This document shows, piece by piece, positions 1 to 6,317 of a stretch of DNA of 9,528 nucleotides. Position numbers and translations under genes: made by a program. This stretch comes from Acholeplasmatales bacterium (GTDB lineage Bacteria > Bacillota_I > Bacilli_A > Acholeplasmatales > Anaeroplasmataceae), in the NCBI GenBank assembly GCA_017388605.1, contig JAFPIE010000101.1:1-9528 (forward strand), in the 5' to 3' direction. A model generated the notes under the pieces. That model was not told where the DNA came from, searched no databases, and was given only the letters and a program-made list of their open reading frames with translations. The first letter of the stretch is position 1. The number at the start of each line of letters is the position of its first letter.

Positions 1-711
1 AAGCCATCCCCAGTTTTTATATATATTATGATAATTTAATAAAACCTTTGTATGGTCCTTATTTGTAATCCAACAGGATGCAGAAAAATGAGTAGCAAGT
101 GAGGTTCTTGAAAACAATTCATCCCCAAGCTTATCATACATGTATAGCATATATTCTAAATCTGCCTTTTCCTGATCATTTATTGGATTATAGCTTCTTA
201 AGAAATTATAGGTATCCATAATCCCACTATATCTTAAATATTCCTTTAAGGTTAAATATTCTCTTTTATATAAGCCATAGATTTCTATATCCTTATATTT
301 ATAATCCGAATAGCTCTCAAATATTCTTAAGGCTTCATTTAAATCTACCCATTTAGGCTCACATTTTGCCTTTATTTCCTCTTTTGTAAGATGCAAAGGC
401 AAATTATCATCTTCAATATCACAAATGAAGCAATGGTGGATAAAGCAGGAATTTTGAAAGTATTCCTCTATATCCAAAAAGAAATCCTTAGGGTTCACTA
501 AGGTACCTGTTTCTTCTTTTAGTTCTCGAATGCAGGTTTCACTAATGGATTCTACTCCTTCCTTCCCACCACCAGGAATCATATAGATACCCTTAATACC
601 AACATAAATGAGTAATATTTTATTATCCTTTACAACAATACCTCTAGATGCATGACGTAAAATATCAATTTGATTTTTAAAATCTTCATGAATAATTTTT
701 AAGGTTCTCAT
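1..711 (-). CDS. Tandem Nudix hydrolase, C-terminus cut by window edge
   Basis: An open frame of 237 codons runs without a stop to the left edge. Residues 48-70 form a canonical Nudix box (G-x5-E-x7-R-E-L-K-E-E-x-G, with G48, E54, R62, E63, E66, E67, G69), preceded by a beta strand and a Pro-Gly-Gly turn as in Nudix folds. This domain should hydrolyse a nucleoside diphosphate linked to another moiety, with metal held by the Glu residues; the substrate cannot be read. After a charged, Tyr-rich linker (about 130-200), residues 208-237 (HFSASCWITN, then YHNIYKNWGWL) resemble the start of a second, separate Nudix family whose next residues are normally GGH. That second domain is inferred because its box is outside the window. 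Start: ATG at 711 has a GTAGG just upstream; an in-frame ATG at 729 has no ribosome-binding site and lies about where transcription would begin. The gene sits downstream of the pta terminator, so it probably has its own promoter. Confidence 0.85.
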   Translation of the reverse strand, partial: MRTLKIIHEDFKNQIDILRHASRGIVVKDNKILLIYVGIKGIYMIPGGGKEGVESISETCIRELKEETGTLVNPKDFFLDIEEYFQNSCFIHHCFICDIEDDNLPLHLTKEEIKAKCEPKWVDLNEALRIFESYSDYKYKDIEIYGLYKREYLTLKEYLRYSGIMDTYNFLRSYNPINDQEKADLEYMLYMYDKLGDELFSRTSLATHFSASCWITNKDHTKVLLNYHNIYKNWGWL

Positions 712-730
712 ATATAACCTACGATTCATA

Positions 731-736
731 ATTATA
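731..736 (-). promoter_or_regulatory. Possible -10 box of the Nudix gene
   Basis: A perfect TATAAT lies on the minus strand between the pta terminator and the Nudix start. Transcription from it would begin near 724, giving a leader of only about 13 bases that holds the GTAGG ribosome-binding site. No convincing -35 box is present at 16-18 bases, where the terminator stem lies, so the call is weak. Confidence 0.3.
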
Positions 737-749
737 AAACACAAGCAAG

Positions 750-770
750 AAAAAACCTCCGAAGAGGTTT
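750..770 (-). terminator. Rho-independent terminator of pta
   Basis: Read on the minus strand, a 7-bp stem (AACCTC/GAGGTT plus one A-T pair) closes on a TTCG loop, the very stable cUUCGg tetraloop, and is followed by a run of T. It begins about ten bases after the pta stop codon. It separates pta from the Nudix gene. Confidence 0.9.
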
Positions 771-779
771 ATTCATTCA

Positions 780-1802
780 TTATTCAGCCATACCTGCAGT
801 GATGATTGCCATCTTGTAAACTTCATCAGCATTGCAACCACGAGATAGGTCGTTGATTGGAGCATTTAAGCCCTGTAAAATTGGACCATATGCCTCATAG
901 CCACCTAATCTTTGAGCAATCTTGTAACCAATGTTACCAGCCTCAATTAGAGGGAAGATGAATGTATTTGCCTGACCAGCAACCTTAGAATCTGGGCACT
1001 TAGTCTTAGCAACTACTGGAGAAACTGCAGCATCGAACTGGAATTCACCATCGATAACTAATTCTGGGTTTAGCTTTCTTGCTTCAATTACTGCATCATG
1101 AGATAGCTGAACTGTACCGCCCTTACCAGAACCATAAGTAGAGAAGGATAATACAGCAACCTTTGGATCAATACCGAAGAATGCAGCTGTCTTTGCAGTC
1201 TCAACTGCAACCTCTGCAAGCTTAGATGCAGCTGTAACCTTAACCTCACCAGTTACCTTATCAATTGTATCCTCATAGGAAATATTAATTGCACAGTCAC
1301 CCATTGCAATTCTTTCCTCCTTGCCATCCTTCTCACGGAATAGGATGAAGGATGAAGAAACTAAATTTGCACCTGGCTTAGTCTTTACTAGCTGTAGTGC
1401 TGGTCTTACTGTATCTGCTGTAGAATATGTAGCACCACCAAGTAATGCATCTGCATATCCCATCTTAACTAGCATAGTACCAAAATAATTAGATTTCTTT
1501 AGGCTAGATGCACAATCCTCTCTTGTCATCTTACCCTTTCTTAATTCAACCATCTTGTCTACCATAGCTTCAAATCCATCATATGCTAAAGGATCTAATA
1601 CTGTAGCCTTTGATACATCAAAGCCACCATCCTTAGCTGCTAAAGCTACATCATTAACGTTACCACAAAGGATAACATTCATTAAGTCTTCCTTTAATAG
1701 ACGGTCAGCTGCAGATAGAATTCTTGCATCAGTACCCTCTGTAAAAACGATAGTTTTTCTCTTAGCCTTTAAATTCGCTAAAAGCTTGTCAAACATACTC
1801 AT
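780..1802 (-). CDS. pta: Phosphate acetyltransferase (Pta)
   Basis: Interconverts acetyl-CoA and acetyl phosphate (EC 2.3.1.8), the first step of the acetate/ATP overflow pathway with acetate kinase; cytoplasmic. The 340 residues match the short single-domain Pta class, without the N-terminal regulatory domain of the long enterobacterial form. Family signatures are visible: FTEGTDARIL near residue 20, GGATYSTADTVRPALQ near 121-136, and the C-terminal NDLSRGC block, whose Ser320-Arg321 correspond to the CoA/catalytic Ser-Arg pair described for archaeal Pta. The acidic residue usually a few positions later is present as Asp326-Glu327. Start: ATG at 1802 lies 7 bases after AGGAGG (1810-1815); the ATG two codons later would be too far. 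No ackA is in the window. The gene stands alone between its own promoter and terminator. Confidence 0.97.
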   Translation of the reverse strand: MSMFDKLLANLKAKRKTIVFTEGTDARILSAADRLLKEDLMNVILCGNVNDVALAAKDGGFDVSKATVLDPLAYDGFEAMVDKMVELRKGKMTREDCASSLKKSNYFGTMLVKMGYADALLGGATYSTADTVRPALQLVKTKPGANLVSSSFILFREKDGKEERIAMGDCAINISYEDTIDKVTGEVKVTAASKLAEVAVETAKTAAFFGIDPKVAVLSFSTYGSGKGGTVQLSHDAVIEARKLNPELVIDGEFQFDAAVSPVVAKTKCPDSKVAGQANTFIFPLIEAGNIGYKIAQRLGGYEAYGPILQGLNAPINDLSRGCNADEVYKMAIITAGMAE

Positions 1803-1837
1803 GTTTATTCCTCCTAATATTATTTATACCAAAAGTT

Positions 1838-1866
1838 ATTTTATGCTTTTTTGACTATTAAGTCAA
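1838..1866 (-). promoter_or_regulatory. Sigma-A-type promoter of pta
   Basis: On the minus strand TTGACT (1866-1861) and TAAAAT (1843-1838) are separated by exactly 17 bases. Transcription would start near 1831, giving a leader of about 29 bases that includes AGGAGG. The -35 box is one arm of an inverted repeat (TTGACT-TAAT-AGTCAA, 1851-1866), so a repressor dimer could cover it; that is inference. Confidence 0.85.
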
Positions 1867-1889
1867 TAAAAGTAACAATCATTTTTAAG

Positions 1890-1902
1890 TGAAATGCTTT
1901 CA
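1890..1902. promoter_or_regulatory. cre-like palindrome upstream of pta promoter
   Basis: The sequence TGAAATGCTTTCA is a perfect dyad (TGAAA/TTTCA around three bases) centred about 65 bases before the predicted pta start. It resembles the CcpA-binding cre site but is one base shorter than the usual 14-base core and lacks the central CG. In Bacillus subtilis CcpA activates pta and ackA from upstream cre sites, so both position and partner fit. It also overlaps the T-run of the preceding terminator, which may explain part of the sequence. Confidence 0.35.
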
Positions 1903-1931
1903 AAAAGAAAATACCCATAATTTAGGGTATT
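1902..1931 (-). terminator. Terminator of the XRE regulator gene
   Basis: On the minus strand a 7-bp stem AATACCC/GGGTATT with an 8-base loop is followed by an interrupted T-run (TTCTTTTT). The stem overlaps the stop codon of the regulator gene. The broken T-run makes it weaker than the others in the window. Confidence 0.75.
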
Positions 1932-2640
1932 ATTCTGAAATGTTTTCCTTATGAACGTAATTATCAATAGGCGTTGCAATAATATAGTAGATAGGAATTG
2001 TTAAAAACAATATCCACATAGGATGCCAAAATCCAGTGAATTCTACATTAAATAAGGTATATGTAAAATCATTAAATCTCATACCCAAGAAGCAATAAAC
2101 GAATACAACTACTACAGGATATGCAAATTTCGTCATTCTTCTTTTTAATATAGCTTCAATTAAAGATACCAAAATAGGTATTAATAAAAATACAACCCAA
2201 TAGCAAGACCAACCAATACCATGAGGAAGTAAGAAGCCAAGTATGAAGAATGCAATAGCACAGGATATTGCAATAACACCAGATGAAACATCTAATATCA
2301 TTTTATTCTTTGGTGATAATTCTTCATCATCGTCTTTTATTTCTTCTTTTTGCTTTTCCTTAGGTTCTTCTTTCTTATTTTCAACCACTTCTTCTAGCTG
2401 ATCACTTTCTTGATTTTCTAAGGCCAAATCCTTGGCATCCTCAGCATTCAATAATTCATCTAAGGTAATACCATATAACTTTGCAAGTAATATTAAATTA
2501 TCTGTATCAGGGGATGCTTCCGCTCTTTCCCATTTCGATACAGCCTGTCTTGAAATACCAAGCTTATCCGCAAGCTCCTCTTGAGATAATCCATTCTTTT
2601 TTCTTAATTCATATAATCTGTTTGCAGTTTCAATATTCAT
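1930..2640 (-). CDS. Membrane-anchored XRE-family transcriptional regulator
   Basis: A 236-residue protein. Residues about 6-61 are a Cro/C1-type helix-turn-helix: GLSQEELADKLGISRQAVSKWE places the recognition helix near 30-40, followed by the usual PDTDNLILLAKLYGITLDELL. Residues about 68-112 form a highly charged Glu/Lys linker. Four hydrophobic segments follow (about 114-138, 146-165, 172-188, 205-224), so both termini are predicted in the cytoplasm with the DNA-binding domain tethered to the membrane. This is a known layout in Firmicutes one-component regulators; the signal and target genes are not evident. Start: ATG at 2640 is 8 bases after AGGAGG (2649-2654). The gene is monocistronic, with the lipoprotein terminator upstream and its own terminator downstream. 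The repeats in front of it suggest autoregulation, which is inference. Confidence 0.9.
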   Translation of the reverse strand: MNIETANRLYELRKKNGLSQEELADKLGISRQAVSKWERAEASPDTDNLILLAKLYGITLDELLNAEDAKDLALENQESDQLEEVVENKKEEPKEKQKEEIKDDDEELSPKNKMILDVSSGVIAISCAIAFFILGFLLPHGIGWSCYWVVFLLIPILVSLIEAILKRRMTKFAYPVVVVFVYCFLGMRFNDFTYTLFNVEFTGFWHPMWILFLTIPIYYIIATPIDNYVHKENISE

Positions 2641-2667
2641 AAACTCTTCCTCCTAATTTCTAGCCAT

Positions 2668-2676
2668 AATTTAACA
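2668..2676 (-). promoter_or_regulatory. Possible extended -10 of the XRE gene
   Basis: TGTTAAATT on the minus strand fits an extended -10 (TG-n-TAAATT) and would start transcription near 2661, just before AGGAGG. No good -35 is visible. It competes with the upstream TATAAT at 2758-2763. If this is the real promoter, the neighbouring inverted repeats lie over its -35 region and would act as DNA operators. Confidence 0.3.
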
Positions 2677-2746
2677 AAAATATGGTGGTTGCGCTAGCAA
2701 TTTTGGTTTGAATATTACGCAACTATTGGTTGCACAGCCATATTTT
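2677..2746. repeat. Nested inverted repeats before the XRE gene
   Basis: A 70-base imperfect palindrome. The outer 9-bp arms AAAATATGG (2677-2685) and CCATATTTT (2738-2746) are perfect. Inside them GTTGCG (2688-2693) pairs with CGCAAC (2718-2723), and the same GCAAC (2719-2723) also forms a tighter dyad with GTTGC (2729-2733) across five bases. A further TTGC/GCAA pair lies at 2690-2700. The GTTGC half-site thus occurs repeatedly in both orientations. It could be a multi-site operator for the adjacent regulator or, if transcription starts upstream, a leader RNA with mutually exclusive hairpins. Confidence 0.6.
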
Positions 2747-2757
2747 ACGCTATTTTT

Positions 2758-2763
2758 ATTATA
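2758..2763 (-). promoter_or_regulatory. Possible upstream -10 box of the XRE gene
   Basis: A perfect TATAAT lies on the minus strand in an A/T-rich stretch right after the lipoprotein terminator. No good -35 box is found at 16-18 bases. If used, the leader would be about 110 bases and would contain the whole nested repeat at 2677-2746. Confidence 0.3.
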
Positions 2764-2780
2764 TTTTAAATAAATCCAAG

Positions 2781-2810
2781 AAAAAAGACTGCACATTTTT
2801 GTGCAATCTT
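2781..2810 (-). terminator. Terminator of the lipoprotein gene
   Basis: On the minus strand AAGATTGCACA pairs with TGTGCAGTCTT (11 bp including one G-U pair) around an AAAA loop and is followed by TTTTTT. It begins about 15 bases after the stop codon. It isolates the lipoprotein gene from the XRE gene. Confidence 0.9.
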
Positions 2811-2824
2811 TCACTCGATTATTG

Positions 2825-5374
2825 TTATACGATAGTTACAATAGTTGATAATTGAAAATCGGTTACAAGAAGTATGACACCATATTTTCTATTTGCTTCA
2901 AAATGAAAGCTCCTATTTCTGTCATCTTCATTCATAATAAAAATATTATAATCATCGTCAATAATATAGATTCTACCCGAAGAGAATTTTAAATCGACAT
3001 CATCTTCGCTTTCAAATACTCTATAGTAAATTTTTGGAATAGATGTATTATCTGTTTTCTTGTATTCATAACCAATTTCAATGTTTGGATTATCTTCAAA
3101 GGAAAAGCCATCCGAGTAATTCTGTGTATCATTTTTTATTTGTAAATCATGATTTTCAACTATATCTGAGGTAAAATAATAATCTCCTTTAGATAATTTT
3201 ATATGAATATAAGCACCCGTATTATTGATACTATATTCTGCTTTAAAGGATACAGGATTACCTGAAGTATCAAAAACCTGAACCGTCCTAAAATTAATTG
3301 AGAGAACACTATCCTCTTCTAAAGAAAAATAATACCTTACATTTTGATATTTACTTTCCTTTACTGATTTCAAATTGTTTTCCTTGCTCGTTGGTAATGT
3401 GACATAAGTATCAAAATCTGGTGTAGGAGTATAGGTATACTTGATTGGTGTTAGATGAAAGCGATAGTATAAGTTTGGTAGTGTTATAATATATTCTCCT
3501 TTATCCAAAGGATATCCTTTACTTGTTCGATTAACCTTTTCATTGTTGAAATATAACTGTTCTACTACGTTAAAATTATAGAAACCCTTCTCCTCTGCAA
3601 TAAGCTTTGCATATCTTTGTTCAAAGCCCAAACCAAGTAAATATTCATTTCCAAATTCTTCTGTAATAGTTTCTAAATTATCCATATCCAATCCATTATC
3701 ATTATGAATAGATTCGAAAGTAAAATCATATTCATAGGAATAATTTGCATCTAAATCATGCGTTGTTTGTAAACAGGAAATCACATAAATGGAAGAATCT
3801 CCATCCTTTGGATTAATGTATAAGGATTGGTTACCTTCTACTGTAAAATAATTAATACGGTCACCATTCATATTATCAAAGACACCTTTAAAATCAGAAT
3901 AAATATATAATGGATAGTCCTTATTATTAGTTATCTTTATAACTTCATTCTCATCCTCTGAATGATATGTAAATTCTTTAAAATCATATCTACCATTTAT
4001 TGATCCACTATAGGATTGTAAAGGTATAGGCGTATCATCCCATTCAATTTTTGTCAACCTAAAATCAACCGATTCCATTATATCATAACCAAGTCCAATA
4101 TAATAATATCCATCCTCTTCTATCGAAAATATATTGCAAAACTTTTCCTTATCCTTTAAAGGTACTTCATTTTCTAATTTATTCAAATTATCATCACAAA
4201 TAACGAATCCTAAAGAGTCAATATGATACATATCACTAGGATTTTCAATTGCATAATATCCCTTTTCTAAATAACCATAATAATTATTTGCCCCAGATCC
4301 TATGTATGTGTAGTGTAAAACAGACAAATCGGTTTCATCATATATGTCCTTCATTGTCTTTGCAGGACCATATCTGTAGTTTGAGTCATCAAAGATTCTA
4401 AATTTTCTAAAATCAATATTAAGGTAGCTTGATCTACTTTCATCATAAACTCGATTATTCATAATATAATGAATATCAATTGTATAATCCGTTTCAATTC
4501 TATACTCACTAAAATTAAATCTATATTCAAATATCGCATTTCCAGGTAATTGAGTTGCTTGAATATTCAATTTAAAAACAGATAATACATCGGATAAATA
4601 CATTCTTAACACATAGACATTATCCTCTTTAGTTAATTCATATCTATTTCCAAGTGAGGAAAAATCGATTCCAATGGTTTGGATGGATGAATCAAACTTG
4701 TACTCTTCAATTTCTTCTTCTGATAATCCTTTTCTTTCAATGTATTTTGATTTATCATTTATTTTTAAAATAAAATATTTATTATTATGTTCTTCTATAA
4801 CCGTATGATCATCAAAATTAGAACCTTCACCACTCTTTTCATAATAAAATGGAGATTTACTCATTTTATAATCAATACTTGCTTCTAAATCTGTATCAAA
4901 TGTCTCTATAGTAATATAATTCGAGGTATAAGAATTCATTTTGTCAACCAATTCCACCAACAAATCATCTGTTTCATTAAAAATCAATTCTTTCTTTTGA
5001 TTAACATGAAATGGAACACTATGCCAATAGGCATTATTTTTATATACTGTAATTGTTGCATCACCTTGGTCTAAGGCCTCAACATTTCCTTTTGAATCTA
5101 CACTCAAAACATTTGGATTACTTGATTCAAAAAAAGTAACCTCATTTGTTATATAAATTGGATTAAAAGGATTAAAGGAATCTCCAACATTCAAAGTATA
5201 TCCACTTTGGTAGGTTATGGTTTCAATTGGAGCTCTTGAAGTAAAAATATCGTATGGGTCTATCGATGTTTCGGCAAATCCACCCGTAGTTGTTGTTGTT
5301 GAATTAGAGCCACAGCTAAATAGTAAAAACGATAATAAAAAAGATAATATCATTAAACACTTCTTATTCTTCAT
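2825..5374 (-). CDS. Large predicted lipoprotein with Big2-like domain
   Basis: I do not recognise a named family for the whole 849-residue protein. Positively charged residues, a hydrophobic stretch and a lipobox LFSC (Cys21; Phe at -2 is unusual) predict a lipid-anchored surface protein. A short Ser/Thr linker (five Thr, 26-30) follows. Residues about 58-124 look like a bacterial Ig-like Big2 domain (SSNPNVLSVDSKGNVEAL, then GDATITVY). Residues about 135-330 are beta-rich and vaguely like a LolA/LppX half-barrel. From about 350 to the end the chain seems to repeat ~95-residue modules with a shared turn (DGYYYIGLG, KGEYIITL, KGDYYFTS), recalling PPC-type beta sandwiches. These last two readings are inference. 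No catalytic motif was seen, so binding or adhesion is more likely than enzymology. Start: ATG at 5374 is 10 bases after AGGAGG; a TTG at 5377 would add one residue. Confidence 0.88.
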   Translation of the reverse strand: MKNKKCLMILSFLLSFLLFSCGSNSTTTTTGGFAETSIDPYDIFTSRAPIETITYQSGYTLNVGDSFNPFNPIYITNEVTFFESSNPNVLSVDSKGNVEALDQGDATITVYKNNAYWHSVPFHVNQKKELIFNETDDLLVELVDKMNSYTSNYITIETFDTDLEASIDYKMSKSPFYYEKSGEGSNFDDHTVIEEHNNKYFILKINDKSKYIERKGLSEEEIEEYKFDSSIQTIGIDFSSLGNRYELTKEDNVYVLRMYLSDVLSVFKLNIQATQLPGNAIFEYRFNFSEYRIETDYTIDIHYIMNNRVYDESRSSYLNIDFRKFRIFDDSNYRYGPAKTMKDIYDETDLSVLHYTYIGSGANNYYGYLEKGYYAIENPSDMYHIDSLGFVICDDNLNKLENEVPLKDKEKFCNIFSIEEDGYYYIGLGYDIMESVDFRLTKIEWDDTPIPLQSYSGSINGRYDFKEFTYHSEDENEVIKITNNKDYPLYIYSDFKGVFDNMNGDRINYFTVEGNQSLYINPKDGDSSIYVISCLQTTHDLDANYSYEYDFTFESIHNDNGLDMDNLETITEEFGNEYLLGLGFEQRYAKLIAEEKGFYNFNVVEQLYFNNEKVNRTSKGYPLDKGEYIITLPNLYYRFHLTPIKYTYTPTPDFDTYVTLPTSKENNLKSVKESKYQNVRYYFSLEEDSVLSINFRTVQVFDTSGNPVSFKAEYSINNTGAYIHIKLSKGDYYFTSDIVENHDLQIKNDTQNYSDGFSFEDNPNIEIGYEYKKTDNTSIPKIYYRVFESEDDVDLKFSSGRIYIIDDDYNIFIMNEDDRNRSFHFEANRKYGVILLVTDFQLSTIVTIV

Positions 5375-5384
5375 CAAATCGATA

Positions 5385-5390
5385 CCTCCT
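5385..5390 (-). promoter_or_regulatory. Ribosome-binding site of the lipoprotein gene
   Basis: AGGAGG on the minus strand lies 10 bases before ATG (5374) and 7 bases before an adjacent TTG (5377). ATG is preferred by codon type and TTG by spacing alone, and the two differ by one residue. The predicted transcription start falls almost at this site, so the leader is very short. Confidence 0.85.
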
Positions 5391-5397
5391 ATATTTA

Positions 5398-5426
5398 ATT
5401 TTATTCTAAAATATTTTTTATGTCAA
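5398..5426 (-). promoter_or_regulatory. Near-consensus promoter of the lipoprotein gene
   Basis: On the minus strand a perfect TTGACA (5426-5421) is followed after exactly 17 bases by TAAAAT (5403-5398). Transcription should start near 5391, about 17 bases before the ATG. This is the best promoter in the window and implies strong, largely constitutive expression unless a repressor acts; no obvious operator dyad overlaps it. Confidence 0.9.
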
Positions 5427-5432
5427 ATAAGC

Positions 5433-5461
5433 AAAAAAAGCACCCAAAATGAATTGGGTGC
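5433..5461 (-). terminator. Terminator of the nusA-infB-mrp operon
   Basis: On the minus strand GCACCCAA and TTGGGTGC form a perfect 8-bp stem around a 6-base loop, followed by seven T. It starts seven bases after the mrp stop codon, with the lipoprotein promoter beginning just beyond it. Confidence 0.95.
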
Positions 5462-5467
5462 ATGATA

Positions 5468-6316
5468 TTATTTTACGATATTTCTATCTAAGTGCTTTAC
5501 GCCAAACTTTTTCACTGCTTCTACTGTATCCTTAATAAAGGATGTATCAATAGCTTCAATCTTACCATCGTCTACAAGCTTTGCATAATTTGGATTAATA
5601 GGTAATGCTTGAAGTGGTAGGATGTCATAATGGAAGGCTACCTCTTCTAGCTTTGAATCACCAAATGGATATACCTTTTCTTTACAGCATGGGCATTCCA
5701 TATAGCTCATATTCTCTACTAAGCCAATGATCTTGATGTTCATTTGGTTACACATATTTACTGCCTTACCAACGATCATCTTAACTAAATCCTGAGGTGT
5801 AGATACAATGATTACACCATCCACTGGAATGGATTGGAATACGGTTAATGCAACATCACCAGTTCCTGGTGGCATATCTACGAATAAATAATCCAAATCA
5901 CCCCAGCAGGTATCGGAATAGAATTGCTTAATAGCACCACCAATGACAGGTCCTCTCCATAATACTGGAGTAGATGGATCCTGTAAAATTAGATTAATCG
6001 ACATAACCTCAATTCCAAGGCTAGATTTTGATGGATACATTGTATCCTCTGTGCCATGAATGGATTCGGTTACACCAAAGGCCTTTGGAATGGATGGTCC
6101 TGTGATATCAGAATCTAGGATACCAACCTTATAACCTTCCTTGGCAAGCTCTGTTGCGATAAGGGAGGTAACCATAGATTTACCTACTCCACCCTTACCA
6201 GAAACTACACCAATAATCTTTTTGATATTTGAATCCTTAGGAGCCTTTGCTAGTAGGGATTTATTTTTATCACAGGATGCAGTGCATCCATCACAATTGT
6301 GATTACAATCAGACAT
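5468..6316 (-). CDS. mrp: Mrp/NBP35-family Fe-S cluster carrier ATPase
   Basis: A 282-residue P-loop ATPase expected to bind a 4Fe-4S cluster and hand it to apoproteins in the cytoplasm. Seen: deviant Walker A GKGGVGKS (40-47) with the signature Lys41, a switch-like DSDITGPS (68-75), Walker B-type VDMPPGTGD (146-154), ENMSY (201-205) and the cluster-binding C208-P-C-C211. There is no N-terminal MIP18/DUF59 domain as in E. coli Mrp. Instead the first 15 residues hold four Cys (4, 8, 11, 15), reminiscent of the N-terminal cluster site of NBP35. The start ATG lies one base after the rbfA stop, with GAGG inside the rbfA end as ribosome-binding site. It is the last gene of the operon, directly before the terminator. 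The symbol apbC is also used. Confidence 0.95.
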   Translation of the reverse strand: MSDCNHNCDGCTASCDKNKSLLAKAPKDSNIKKIIGVVSGKGGVGKSMVTSLIATELAKEGYKVGILDSDITGPSIPKAFGVTESIHGTEDTMYPSKSSLGIEVMSINLILQDPSTPVLWRGPVIGGAIKQFYSDTCWGDLDYLFVDMPPGTGDVALTVFQSIPVDGVIIVSTPQDLVKMIVGKAVNMCNQMNIKIIGLVENMSYMECPCCKEKVYPFGDSKLEEVAFHYDILPLQALPINPNYAKLVDDGKIEAIDTSFIKDTVEAVKKFGVKHLDRNIVK

Positions 6317-6317
6317 T

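Noticed and set aside
727..729. Upstream in-frame ATG as start of the Nudix gene
   Set aside because: No ribosome-binding site, and it lies directly after the TATAAT at 731-736, upstream of where a transcript from it would begin.
1555..1854. Open frame on the plus strand over the pta N-terminal half
   Set aside because: It lies antisense to a certain pta gene, has no ribosome-binding site, and its product resembles no family.
1851..1879. Plus-strand promoter from the TTGACT at 1851-1856
   Set aside because: The matching -10 is only AACAAT and there is no plus-strand gene; the box arises from the inverted repeat at the pta promoter.
2677..2746. The nested repeat as a mobile-element remnant or attachment site
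   Set aside because: No flanking target-site duplication was seen and there is no second copy in the window; regulatory use fits its position better.
5285..5305. ACA/ACT trinucleotide repeat in the lipoprotein linker as a phase-variation tract
   Set aside because: Only about five codons long, imperfect and in multiples of three, so slippage would change linker length but not switch the gene off.
5217..5465. Plus-strand open frame over the lipoprotein start and operon terminator
   Set aside because: It would cross the lipoprotein promoter and the operon terminator on the opposite strand, and its product is low-complexity.
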